Shown piece after piece: positions 8,435-25,596 of a stretch of DNA of 64,000 bases. The first letter of the stretch is position 1, and each line of letters opens with the position of its first letter. The position numbers and the translations under genes were made by a program. This stretch comes from Planctomycetaceae bacterium (GTDB lineage Bacteria > Planctomycetota > Planctomycetia > Planctomycetales > Planctomycetaceae). The stretch covers positions 4,558,001 to 4,622,000 of the forward strand of contig CP051247.1 in NCBI GenBank assembly GCA_017795105.1, read 5' to 3'. A model generated the notes under the pieces. That model saw only the letters and a program-made list of their open reading frames with translations. It was not told the origin of the DNA and did no database searches.

Positions 8435-9769
8435 ATGGACGAACTGCGAATCCGGGGAGGACATCGGCTGCAGGGAACGGTCTCCGTTTCCGGAGCCAAG
8501 AACGCCGCGCTGCCCATCATGGCGGCGACTCTGGCCATTCCCGGCCGTACGATTCTGCACAACTTCCCGCGGCTGCGGGACACCAACAGCATGATTCAGC
8601 TGCTCACGCAGTTTGGCGTGGCCGTTGAGTTTCTCGATAATCACACCATCGCTCTGGAGCCGGGCGAAGCCGCGACGTGTCGAGCCGATTACGAACTCGT
8701 CCGCACCATGCGGGCCAGCGTTTGCGTCCTCGGGCCGCTGCTCGCCAGTCAGGGTGAAGCCTGCGTGTCTCTTCCCGGCGGCTGCAATATTGGCCATCGC
8801 CCGATCGATCTGCATCTCAAAGGACTCTCGGCTCTCGGAGCGGAAATCGTTATCGATCAGGGTTACATCCATGCGTCTGCTCGCGAACTGCGTGGCGCTG
8901 AGATCTATCTCGGCGGGGCACAGGGGAGCACGGTCACCGGGACCTGTAATGTGATGTCGGCTGCCGTGCTCGCTCAGGGAAGGACCATCATCCAGGCGGC
9001 CGCCTGTGAGCCCGAAGTTGTCGACCTCGGGAACTTTCTGAACACTTGCGGAGCCCGGATCTCCGGACTCGGAACTTCGACTCTCACAATCGACGGCGTC
9101 CGCGAACTGCATGCAGCCGAGTATGCCATCATTCCCGATCGCATCGAAGCGGCCACGTGGATGATGGCCGCCGGAATCACCAACGGCGACCTGACAATCG
9201 AAGGCGTCCGCGAAGATCACCTCGCAGCTGTGATCGAAACACTGCGTACAGCCGGACTGAAGATCGAGCTTCAAAACGAAACGGCCCGCGTTCAGAGAGC
9301 AGGGGAACTGAAGCCGCTCGACGTCGTCGCCCTGCCATTTCCCGGCTTTCCGACCGATCTGCAGGCCCAGCTGACGGCGATGATGTGCCTGGCCTTCGGT
9401 ACGAGTGTCGTCACCGATCGGATCTTTCCCGATCGGTTTCTGCATGCTGCCGAACTGCTGCGGATGGGAGCGAAGATTCGTCGCGAAAGTAGCGGTGTCG
9501 TCATCGAAGGCGTGAACGAACTCAGCGGAGCCTGTGTCATGGCTTCCGACCTGCGGGCGTCCGCTGCTCTGGTTCTGGCCGGACTGGCGGCTCGCGGCGA
9601 AACGGTCATCAGCCGAATTTACCACCTCGACCGGGGCTACGAAGATCTCGCCGGCAAACTGAGTCGCCTCGACGCCGAGGTCGAACGCCAGAAGGGCGGC
9701 GGGCCGAATCCGCCCCACTTCGCCAGCAGTCCCACGCCCTCCGCCTCGAAAGCACCGCCTAAAGGATAA
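8435..9769 (+). CDS. murA: UDP-N-acetylglucosamine 1-carboxyvinyltransferase
   Basis: First committed enzyme of peptidoglycan synthesis, transferring enolpyruvate from PEP to UDP-GlcNAc; 444 residues from the ATG at 8435. The frame is open further upstream, but the upstream part encodes repeat DNA, and MDELRIRGG is the family N-terminus. Hallmarks are SGAKNAALP, the active-site cysteine C117 in LPGGCNIGHRP, which is also the fosfomycin target, and the late FPTDLQAQ. The last 25 or so residues after the family core are Gly/Pro/Ser-rich. Its presence agrees with planctomycetes making peptidoglycan. Confidence 0.96.
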   Translation: MDELRIRGGHRLQGTVSVSGAKNAALPIMAATLAIPGRTILHNFPRLRDTNSMIQLLTQFGVAVEFLDNHTIALEPGEAATCRADYELVRTMRASVCVLGPLLASQGEACVSLPGGCNIGHRPIDLHLKGLSALGAEIVIDQGYIHASARELRGAEIYLGGAQGSTVTGTCNVMSAAVLAQGRTIIQAAACEPEVVDLGNFLNTCGARISGLGTSTLTIDGVRELHAAEYAIIPDRIEAATWMMAAGITNGDLTIEGVREDHLAAVIETLRTAGLKIELQNETARVQRAGELKPLDVVALPFPGFPTDLQAQLTAMMCLAFGTSVVTDRIFPDRFLHAAELLRMGAKIRRESSGVVIEGVNELSGACVMASDLRASAALVLAGLAARGETVISRIYHLDRGYEDLAGKLSRLDAEVERQKGGGPNPPHFASSPTPSASKAPPKG

Positions 9770-10167
9770 CCCACGCGGGGTGCCATGCTTGAATCGCCTC
9801 GCAGAGGCAGGGCAAGCATGCCCGTCGATGATCCTTCACACTCGAACGAAGATGGATCTGTCCTTCGGACTCCTTCCGCAAGACAGATCCCTCAGCACTT
9901 CCCTACAGGCCGGAATCCACAGGCATGCTTGCCCTGATGCCGCGATGCAGGCATGACACCGGGGGATGAGAGTGGACACCTGACGAAGTCGGCTGCCGTT
10001 CGGACTTCAATCTGCGGTGCGGGGAACTATAATGCGGCTCGATTTTTGCCGCGAACGTCTCGCCCGGGCGGCCCCGACCAGGAGAAGCATGAGAATGCTC
10101 TGGCCGCTCGACTCCCTGCTCACCCCGCAAACTGACTGTACAACTGACACGACAGGAACGATTTCAC
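9770..10167. other. murA-aspS spacer with an inverted pair of CATGC palindromes
   Basis: No gene is seen in these 398 bp. One CATGC hairpin unit at 9777-9823 (GGGTGCCATGCTTG ... CAAGCATGCCC) faces an oppositely oriented unit at 9922-9964. The bases between them include a short inverted pair, GGATCTGTC / GACAGATCC (about 9851-9898). The aspS promoter presumably lies within about 10000-10140, but I cannot assign -35/-10 boxes with confidence. Confidence 0.65.
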
Positions 10168-11937
<1,770 letters not shown>

Positions 11938-11968
11938 CCCGACCGCTTCATCTTGAGAAAGGTCTGTC

Positions 11969-12325
11969 ATGACATCCGAACTGCATCCGCTGGCTCAGGA
12001 CGTGAAGCAGCATCTGGACAATCCGGATGACCGTTTCATGATGCTGGTCTACTTCACCGTGCAGGCGGGCCAGGAAGAAGCCTTCAAGCAGGCCTTCCAC
12101 CGTCCGCTGAAAGAAACGGTCAAGGAAGAGGGCAACTTCACCTACCGGCTGATTCAGCAGGCCAACGCACCGACCACGTTCATCGTGATCGAACACTGGC
12201 GAAGCCTGGCCGATCTGAACTCGCACCTGCATCAGCCGTATCTGGACGAGCTGCTCGCCAAGGTCGGCCCAATCCTCGCCGCGGAACCCAAAGTGGATGT
12301 GTTCCACGAGTACGTCGCGCTTTAA
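11969..12325 (+). CDS. Antibiotic biosynthesis monooxygenase (ABM) domain protein
   Basis: A small 118-residue protein with one ferredoxin-like ABM fold. Residues about 22-110 match the pattern: FMMLVYFTVQAGQEEAFKQAF, then the long helix, then a strand with TTFIVIEHWRSLADLNSHL and the C-terminal helix facing PYLDELLAKV. Family members are cofactor-free monooxygenases or heme-binding proteins acting as dimers. It starts 31 bp after aspS in the same direction and may share its transcript. The substrate is unknown. Confidence 0.8.
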   Translation: MTSELHPLAQDVKQHLDNPDDRFMMLVYFTVQAGQEEAFKQAFHRPLKETVKEEGNFTYRLIQQANAPTTFIVIEHWRSLADLNSHLHQPYLDELLAKVGPILAAEPKVDVFHEYVAL

Positions 12326-12339
12326 GCGACATACTCAGG

Positions 12340-12526
12340 GGTGGCCCCGAAAGATTCTTTCGGGGCGGCGCAGCCGTTGGCGAAGTGGGATTTGACGTGT
12401 TGTTGAAAGTTCCCGTCTTGCTCCTCAAATCGAACGAGCAGCCTTTCGGTTCATCGTTCAACAAATAGCATTCTCCGACGGCTTCGCCGCCCTGATAGCA
12501 GAGCTATCAGGGCCACCCGACAGGAG
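12340..12526. repeat. Dual-hairpin elements, two copies in opposite orientation
   Basis: The first copy (12342-12385, +) has hairpin 1 GCCCCGAAAG-ATT-CTTTCGGGGC and hairpin 2 CGGC-GCA-GCCG. The second (12474-12526, -) reads, on the minus strand, GCCCTGATAG-CTCTG-CTATCAGGGC then CGGC-GAA-GCCG then TCGGAG; the same unit recurs at 38043-38091. These two lack the CAAGAGGT tail of the other copies. Confidence 0.75.
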
Positions 12527-12547
12527 TGGGTGAACGCATAAAAAGAG

Positions 12548-12580
12548 AAACGCACTGCCAGTCATAGCAGTGCGTTTTTT
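12548..12580. terminator. Intrinsic terminator, probably bidirectional
   Basis: The 11-bp stem AAACGCACTGC / GCAGTGCGTTT (12548-12558, 12567-12577) has an 8-nt loop and a T run on the plus side. It sits between the convergent ABM and dioxygenase genes and can serve both. Confidence 0.85.
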
Positions 12581-12587
12581 AGTTAGT

Positions 12588-13346
12588 CTACTGTGGTGGA
12601 CGACCCGGGCGGCCGGGTGGGGGACCGCCGCGGCGGCCGCCGGGGCTGTTGAAGCGTTCCGGTTTGGAGATGCCGCCTTTGATGGAGTGGTCATGCTCAT
12701 CCGGCACGGTGCGGCCGAGGACGATGTCGAAGTTCGCCGCGAGTTCGCCGATCGGTGAATCGGGAATCGGTTTGAAATCGGCCATCACAGTTTCGCGAAG
12801 TTCTGGATCTCGGATCGCACGAAAGACACCATCGCGCTCGTTCTGCGGTTCCCCTTTCACCAGCAGTTGGGTTGTCAGCACACGGTTGCCATTCAGGCTG
12901 ACTGCGACATGGATGTGCGGCGTCCGTCCCGGATACGGCTTGGGTTTGATGGTCCGGAAATAGTATTCCCCATTTGAGTTCGTGAAGAAGCGGCCGTATC
13001 CCTGGAAGTTCTTATCGCGATTGTCGGCGTTGTTGCTGCCAGAGTGGATGTAGGCGCCTTCGTTGTCGACCTGCCAGATCTCGATGAAGGCGTTTCGCAT
13101 CGGCTTGCCGGAACTGCTCAGGATCTTGCCGGACAGATGCGTGATCTCGCCGACGGCCGGCGTGGTCGAATCGTTGATGACCAGCAGATCGTTGTCGGTA
13201 TCGAGCGGCAGCTTGTCGGGATAGAACGGGCCTTCGGTCATGCCCGGGGTGGTCAGCATTTCGGCGAACAGACCGGAGGTGGTCCAGCAGGCGGCCGTTA
13301 CAGCCGAGGCGGACCGCAGAAAGTCACGGCGAGTGCGAATCAGCAT
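12588..13346 (-). CDS. Intradiol ring-cleavage dioxygenase family protein, Tat-exported
   Basis: A 252-residue protein starting at the ATG at 13346, preceded by AAGGAG. The longer frame upstream has no support. The N-terminus RTRRDFLRSASAVTAACW is a twin-arginine signal. The catalytic domain has TEGPFYPD at its start, RFFTNSNGEYYFRTIKPKPYPG and TPHIHV, giving the Tyr and His residues expected to bind non-heme Fe(III) as in protocatechuate 3,4-dioxygenase. The C-terminus is a short Gly/Pro/Arg-rich tail. Known relatives open catechol-type rings between the hydroxyls; the substrate of exported versions is generally unknown. Confidence 0.85.
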   Translation of the reverse strand: MLIRTRRDFLRSASAVTAACWTTSGLFAEMLTTPGMTEGPFYPDKLPLDTDNDLLVINDSTTPAVGEITHLSGKILSSSGKPMRNAFIEIWQVDNEGAYIHSGSNNADNRDKNFQGYGRFFTNSNGEYYFRTIKPKPYPGRTPHIHVAVSLNGNRVLTTQLLVKGEPQNERDGVFRAIRDPELRETVMADFKPIPDSPIGELAANFDIVLGRTVPDEHDHSIKGGISKPERFNSPGGRRGGPPPGRPGRPPQ

Positions 13347-13664
13347 CAGGATCTCCTTCACAAAATTCTCTGGAGTATCTAACACCGTCCGGGATGATTT
13401 GTTCCGCAGGCGGTCGAGCCGATCGCAATCGCCCCGCAGGCATCCTCCAGAATAAGCCTGTCCATTGTCTCCCTGTTGAGTCGCTTCGTACACCCCGAAA
13501 CCGCCGCCGATTCGGTTCGGAATGTAACGATTCGTCGAACGGGTACCACACGGCTGATGCTGTGAAGCGACGCTGTATCATGGCACTACCCGCGTTTCGG
13601 CTTGAAAAACAGGCCTTTCCGTGCTCTGGCGGGAACTGGCATCACGATTGCTTTTGATTCCATC
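13347..13664. other. Divergent promoter region
   Basis: These 318 bp separate the minus-strand dioxygenase from the plus-strand exported protein. I see no convincing gene, tRNA, repeat family member or strong hairpin; it presumably carries both promoters. Confidence 0.5.
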
Positions 13665-14462
13665 ATGAGCCATTCACGATGCCAGTACCTGACTCTTCAT
13701 CTCGGAGCAATCCTCCTCGGGGGACTGTTTGCGCTCTGCGGGACGGATTCGGTTGAAGCTGGCGAGTATGTGAAACTGCTGCTGATCGATGGGCGAACAC
13801 CCGTCGGACAACTGGTTCCCCAGGAGCCGGACAGTGAATTCGTGGTTCTCCAGTCGAGCGCGAATAACATTGCTCTGGTCAGCCGGTTTCCTCGACACAC
13901 CGTCTGCGATGTTCAGGTGATCGACCCGCTGTATGTCGACCCGGCTCCCCGAAAACCGCTTCCGCCTGCTCCGCACGGACCTTCCGTTGCTCCGTCGGAA
14001 TATCGCGGGCCAGAACCGATTCAGAGTCTGAAGATTCGGGCCGGGTTCGATTCCTGGGATCGGGACGCGCAACCAGATGGGCTCGCTGTCGAGATCTTTC
14101 CCCAAGCCGCGCGGCGAGTCCCCGTCGATGCCGAAGGAACGGTCACCTTTGAACTGTTCGCCGAACGCCAGCATCCGCTTCCGCACGAAGAACGGTTTGA
14201 GTCGATCGGCCGCTGGTCGGTCGAGCTTAGCAGTGAAGACTACATTCGGCCGGGTGTCGTCGTTGTAGAACTCCCGTGGCGGAACATCGAGCCGTACGAG
14301 AACAATGAATGGAAACCACTCGGCATGTTGACGGCCCGTCTCTTTGTCGCCGGCGTGGGCACGTTCGATGCCTCGGATGCCAACGTCCCGCTCCGTCAGT
14401 GGAGCCGCTTCCGCGACGATCTCGGGCTGCATCGCGGCTCTCGCTACGAACTGGAACCGTAG
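13665..14462 (+). CDS. Exported protein of unknown function
   Basis: A 265-residue protein starting at the ATG at 13665 (MSHSRCQYLTLHLGAILLGGL...), which gives a clear signal peptide ending near VEAGEY. After the signal there is a short domain (LLLIDGRTPVGQLVPQEPDSEFVVLQ) reminiscent of proteins that measure mRNA/ligand turnover only by name; I assign no family. A proline-rich linker (about residues 98-115) precedes a beta-rich C-terminal half (VEIFPQAARRVPVDAEGTVTF, GVVVVELPW). The stop lies 3 bp from the end of the convergent gene, so both share the terminating region. Periplasmic or membrane-attached location is inferred. Confidence 0.7.
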   Translation: MSHSRCQYLTLHLGAILLGGLFALCGTDSVEAGEYVKLLLIDGRTPVGQLVPQEPDSEFVVLQSSANNIALVSRFPRHTVCDVQVIDPLYVDPAPRKPLPPAPHGPSVAPSEYRGPEPIQSLKIRAGFDSWDRDAQPDGLAVEIFPQAARRVPVDAEGTVTFELFAERQHPLPHEERFESIGRWSVELSSEDYIRPGVVVVELPWRNIEPYENNEWKPLGMLTARLFVAGVGTFDASDANVPLRQWSRFRDDLGLHRGSRYELEP

Positions 14463-14465
14463 GCG

Positions 14466-15677
14466 CTATTCGGATCGCATGAGCTGCAGTCGTAGGGAAA
14501 TCGATCCTTCATTGTCAGCCAGCTGCCCCCAGTCATCCTGGCAGCGAACATAGAGCTGGCCATCACCGCGAGCCGTGAAGGTTTCTTCGGACCCAAGATC
14601 AAAAGGCTCGCTCAGTTCATAGTCGTTGAACAGAACGCCGATCAGCCGGCCGTAGCCTTCGTCATCACCTGCGGCGGTAAGCTGTTCGCCATCGGCTTCG
14701 ATTGTCCATTCGCCCGTGGTCGAAACGCTGTAGGTCTGCCCGTCTTCCACTTCGAGCCGGGACGCCTGCCAGCCTTCACTGGCTTCGATCTTTGAGGAAA
14801 CTGTTCGGCTGCCTCGAGCCGGCGTGAACTTCGTTTTCCAGTCCCAGCTGCAAAGGTCGACGCGATAGCCGACGCAGAGATTCTCGACGAACAGCTTGTG
14901 TTCGAACTCGATTTCTTTCGCCATCGAACCATACACGGTCCAAAAGGTGACGTTCGGCACCTCTGTCATCAGCGCCAATCCCAGCGGTTTGAATCGCTGC
15001 GAGTAATTCTCATTGAAGCCGAGCAGATGGCAGAGAGTCCATCGCCAGGAGTAGTTCTGCCAGGAGTCGCCCGTAAACTGATTCAGATCGACGATCTCCT
15101 TCAGCGGTTTCCGTTCGACCGACTTCAGGTATTCGATGACATAGGGATCGCAGGTGACCGATTTGTCTTTCGGGTCCTGCCAGTACTTGCCGACCTCGGC
15201 CATCCCCTCGCTGTACCAGACTGGCCCGGTGCTTCCGAATGCTTGAGCACAATAGGCATGTACGGCTTCGTGCTGCGGCGTCCCGCGATCGGCAATCGCA
15301 TAGACAATGGCCTTTGCCTGCCAGGCCCGGCCGATGGTCCGCTTCTGCGTCATCGTCAGTCCGCCGCCTGATGTGACCGAATCCCACGCCTGCGGGGGAA
15401 TCGTATCCGAAGACCAGTTCGCCGTATTCTCGAAGACGTAAATCTCGATCAGCCCCGCGTTCTTCTTCCCCCAGTATCGCGAAATCAGATCGAGCATGGT
15501 CTCGAGCCGATTCAGTAACTCGGCCGACTCCTCTTTATCGAGATCGGTACGGAGGAGGAAATTGCGGGATCGATACTCGCCAATCGATGCTCGTTCCTGG
15601 GCCAGAGCGGAGCTGGACAGTAGCGAACAAAACAGCAATACGAGGAAAGAGAAGATCTTGGCGGAACGGGGGAACAT
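14466..15677 (-). CDS. Exported HExxH protein, putative metallopeptidase
   Basis: A 403-residue protein with a signal peptide (cleavage likely after SSSALA near residue 26). The central domain has HEAVH at 136-140 and a downstream glutamate in SEGMAE (E158/E161), the spacing of gluzincin-type zinc peptidases and of the planctomycete DUF1570-like group. A C-terminal beta domain (about 280-400: YSVSTTGEWTIEADGEQ, GRLIGVLFNDYELSEPFDLGSEETF) resembles sugar- or cell-surface-binding modules seen in secreted bacterial proteins. Activity is inferred only from the motif. Confidence 0.7.
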   Translation of the reverse strand: MFPRSAKIFSFLVLLFCSLLSSSALAQERASIGEYRSRNFLLRTDLDKEESAELLNRLETMLDLISRYWGKKNAGLIEIYVFENTANWSSDTIPPQAWDSVTSGGGLTMTQKRTIGRAWQAKAIVYAIADRGTPQHEAVHAYCAQAFGSTGPVWYSEGMAEVGKYWQDPKDKSVTCDPYVIEYLKSVERKPLKEIVDLNQFTGDSWQNYSWRWTLCHLLGFNENYSQRFKPLGLALMTEVPNVTFWTVYGSMAKEIEFEHKLFVENLCVGYRVDLCSWDWKTKFTPARGSRTVSSKIEASEGWQASRLEVEDGQTYSVSTTGEWTIEADGEQLTAAGDDEGYGRLIGVLFNDYELSEPFDLGSEETFTARGDGQLYVRCQDDWGQLADNEGSISLRLQLMRSE

Positions 15678-15857
15678 AGAGATCTCCGATGCCGGGAGAC
15701 GACAGATCGCCTCGTTTCATCGACTACAGGCGTGGCCTGTGTGGGGCGATTGCCGGAAAGTTGCCGGTTTTTTCTCGATTCGTGAAAACTGGACGTATGA
15801 TCCGTAGCTCGTGGTTCGTCGTTGGGGTGAAACCGGGACATTATTCGGAGCGGATCG

Positions 15858-16067
15858 ATGAAGAAGTTCTCGAAGCAGGCGTTTGTATTCCTCGCGGGGA
15901 TTCTCCTCGGCTTATACCTCGGCGAGGTCTTCGTCGGGAGTTCGTATCAGATCGGCTGGACGGTCGGTTATTCGGAAGCGTCGCAACTGTTCCGGGAATC
16001 GCTCGAAGCCTACCGGACGGCGGAAACATTGAAACCGGCAATGAAGACTATGGTGTCGTCTGATTGA
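15858..16067 (+). CDS. Small single-pass membrane protein, unknown function
   Basis: A 69-residue protein with a GGAGCGG ribosome binding site before the ATG. Residues about 7-25 (QAFVFLAGILLGLYLGEVF) form one hydrophobic helix; the rest is a short amphipathic soluble segment ending in a polar tail. No family is recognised. It lies between an exported peptidase-like gene (divergent) and tRNA-Arg. It could be a real small membrane protein; the good RBS and helix are the only support. Confidence 0.55.
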   Translation: MKKFSKQAFVFLAGILLGLYLGEVFVGSSYQIGWTVGYSEASQLFRESLEAYRTAETLKPAMKTMVSSD

Positions 16068-16085
16068 AAGGAACCAGCCTGGGAG

Positions 16086-16159
<74 letters not shown>

Positions 16160-16231
16160 CGATATCACGTCCGGACACGAGTTTATCAACTCATGTTCTC
16201 TTTTGCACTCTGGCTTTTTACGAAGAAATTT

Positions 16232-17113
<882 letters not shown>

Positions 17114-17397
17114 ACACCCGTTCTCCGATTGTTGTTCTCACTCGAGCGGATCGCTCGACCGTATGTCCGCATAGGATCGAGCTTTCGCCTGAAACTCGGC
17201 CACTGTTGAGGACGGAACGGCGAGTCAATTGACTGAGCTGCTACAGGTTAGCCATTCCCGAGGCGCGAGCCGTTCCCTCCAGACAGTTCCCAAGTCTAAG
17301 AAAAACGCCCGGCAAACTCCAACAGCCTGCGATGCTCGCCTTTTTCAGAATCGGAATTACCATGAGGCGAACAAGTGATCGCTCTGGAGCGGAAAGC

Positions 17398-17601
17398 ATG
17401 ACCGACAAAGGAAACGAAATTCGTCCCGAGAACCCAGGGTTGTTCAAGCCGATCTGCGGCTCGGTGGTCACGCTGGGAGTGGCCATCACTGCGACGGTGA
17501 CGTCGATTTATTCCAACGAGATTGCGGTTGGGATTACTGCCTGGGTGGCGGCGGCCGTTGTCGGAAGCAGTGTGATGATTGCCGCCTTCCGGCAAAGTTG
17601 A
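17398..17601 (+). CDS. Small membrane protein, unknown function
   Basis: A 67-residue protein from the ATG at 17398 (GGAG just upstream). An upstream in-frame start at 17332 is possible but less well supported. Residues about 17-38 (ICGSVVTLGVAITATVTSIY) and about 43-63 (VGITAWVAAAVVGSSVMIAAF) form two membrane helices. It has no recognised family. It is convergent with the DUF1501 gene, with a hairpin at 17617-17649 between them. Confidence 0.55.
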   Translation: MTDKGNEIRPENPGLFKPICGSVVTLGVAITATVTSIYSNEIAVGITAWVAAAVVGSSVMIAAFRQS

Positions 17602-17616
17602 TCGCCTGTCAATGAG

Positions 17617-17649
17617 ACAGCCTCTCACCCAAAGCGAGCGAGAGGCTGT
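17617..17649. terminator. Intergenic hairpin between convergent genes
   Basis: The 10-bp perfect stem ACAGCCTCTC / GAGAGGCTGT has a 13-nt loop. The T-rich follow-up is weak on both sides, so terminator function is probable from position but not certain. Confidence 0.6.
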
Positions 17650-17678
17650 CCACTTCTCTGGTTCCGATCCGTTTGCTC

Positions 17679-19154
<1,476 letters not shown>

Positions 19155-19204
19155 GACTTTCTCCCATCGCGATAGAAATCGGCTGACTGTGAGGTGTGAA
19201 CGGT

Positions 19205-24304
<5,100 letters not shown>

Positions 24305-24670
24305 GAGCTTAAACCCGGACCTGTCAGGCGCGTGGTTGTCCGATCACAGCTTCCAGGGTCAAGCGCACCCCGGCAAAGCGGAAGTCGGAACGGACATTAA
24401 CTACGTCTAACGAAGATCGTACGAAACAAAAATCGTTAAGTAATGCCGATCCGCTGCAAGGCGCCCGCACCGAAGTTGAGTCGTGGCTCATTTCGTGTAC
24501 GGGAAGGAAGACCTGAGGCAGGCGATGAAGATCGAGTCCGAAGAACTCAGTTATCGGTTGGGACGCCCTTACAGGTACGGTAGCCGAGTCACTCTACTCA
24601 GCAGGCAGGTTCATATCGATATCAGATTATGCAACCTGCACCCGACTTTGCAAGGGGAGATTGGAATTTT
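24305..24670. other. Intergenic region upstream of the cytochrome protein
   Basis: No convincing gene is seen in these 366 bp. A 107-codon plus-strand frame (24483-24806) runs into the end of the membrane-protein gene on the other strand and lacks any domain, so I treat it as chance. The promoter of the giant cytochrome operon should lie near 24305-24450. Confidence 0.5.
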
Positions 24671-25345
24671 TCACGCCCGCGACTCACCCGAGGTCGCCGG
24701 CATCCGGGAAGTTCCCGTAGGACTTTCAGTCAGTTCCGTCGCGCTATTCAGAATGGCCGTCAGCACCGGTACGAAGAGGATCATGCTGGCCAGGCTGTTC
24801 CGATAAAACGGAATCGCCTGCACGAAGCACTCCGTCAGCCCGGTCAGATCGCGGGTATACAGCATCTCGGAACCGAGTCCCCACACCAGCACGTTTGTCA
24901 CGACGAAAAAGACGGTCGCTCCCACGACGCCACTTCCCAGATTGAACGCGACCGATTCCAGATAGCCGTCGCTCTTCTGCAGCCGGCGTCCAATGGCACC
25001 CAGTCCGATCAGGCCGAGGGCAAGCACGTAGATCAGCGGCTGATGCGGATAAAAGGCCCATTCAAAGTGACCCGAGGCGGCCCAGATGCCGAGATCGCCC
25101 AGCAGCCAGACCCCCATTGTCAGACCGATCGCCAGTTTCCGTGACAGCGATGCCCCGGCCACAATCGCCAGCGGCATCAGCGGCGAGAAGTTCCAGACAT
25201 ATGACCCGAACTGTGTCGGATCGAGATTCCAGTCGAGCCGGTAAAACACGTACGGCATCACCTTGGCAGCGACGGCCAGAACAGCCAGCAGGCCCAACAG
25301 AATCCAGCGGGAAGCAGAGAGTTTCACAGGAGACGCTGACGACAC
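24671..25345 (-). CDS. Multi-spanning membrane protein, DUF6580-like putative transporter
   Basis: About 224 residues from the GTG at 25345, chosen because AAGGA lies 7 bases upstream; a TTG at 25363 would add six residues. Six or so hydrophobic helices are visible: WILLGLLAVLAVAAKVMPYV, PLMPLAIVAGASL, AIGLTMGVWLLGDLGIWAA, LIYVLALGLIGLGAIG, GVVGATVFFVVTNVLVWGLG, ILFVPVLTAILN. The layout resembles small S-component-like transporters and what I know as DUF6580. It lies downstream of the B12-riboswitch-controlled DUF1559 gene, so a role in cobalamin or precursor uptake is an inference worth testing. The C-terminal tail is polar. Confidence 0.65.
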   Translation of the reverse strand: MSSASPVKLSASRWILLGLLAVLAVAAKVMPYVFYRLDWNLDPTQFGSYVWNFSPLMPLAIVAGASLSRKLAIGLTMGVWLLGDLGIWAASGHFEWAFYPHQPLIYVLALGLIGLGAIGRRLQKSDGYLESVAFNLGSGVVGATVFFVVTNVLVWGLGSEMLYTRDLTGLTECFVQAIPFYRNSLASMILFVPVLTAILNSATELTESPTGTSRMPATSGESRA

Positions 25346-25414
25346 GGGGTTGTCCTTATTCAAATGGATTCACGCGATTGGGGAGTGAATCGAAGCTTTC
25401 GTTTTTCAAAGAGC

Positions 25415-25439
25415 CCGAGTGGAACAGGTCCACTCGGGG
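25415..25439. terminator. Strong hairpin between the DUF1559 and membrane-protein genes
   Basis: The 10-bp perfect stem CCCGAGTGGA / TCCACTCGGG has a 5-nt loop. On the minus strand it is followed by CTCTTTG and on the plus strand by GGGATCTTTT. It could stop or attenuate the transcript coming from the riboswitch-controlled gene before it reaches 25345. Confidence 0.55.
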
Positions 25440-25448
25440 GGATCTTTT

Positions 25449-25592
25449 CGTAGCGGCGGCATCTTGCCGCCGAATCCGCGTTCTATTGTCGGAAACCGCA
25501 GATTCTCTTGAGAAGAAGAAACGTTCTGCTCGAAACGCTCTTCGTCGTTATCAATTCTCACGTCCGTTCGGCGGCAGGATGCCGCCGCTACG
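25449..25592. repeat. MITE-like element with 26-bp terminal inverted repeats
   Basis: The ends CGTAGCGGCGGCATCTTGCC... (25449-25474) and ...GGATGCCGCCGCTACG (25567-25592) are inverted copies with one mismatch in 26. The 92-bp centre codes for nothing recognisable. No clear target-site duplication is seen. Each end is itself a hairpin (GGCGGCA / TGCCGCC). Confidence 0.8.
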
Positions 25593-25596
25593 GAAG

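Noticed and set aside
24483..24806. 107-codon plus-strand frame
   Set aside because: It overlaps the 3' end of the opposite-strand membrane protein gene and has no recognisable feature.
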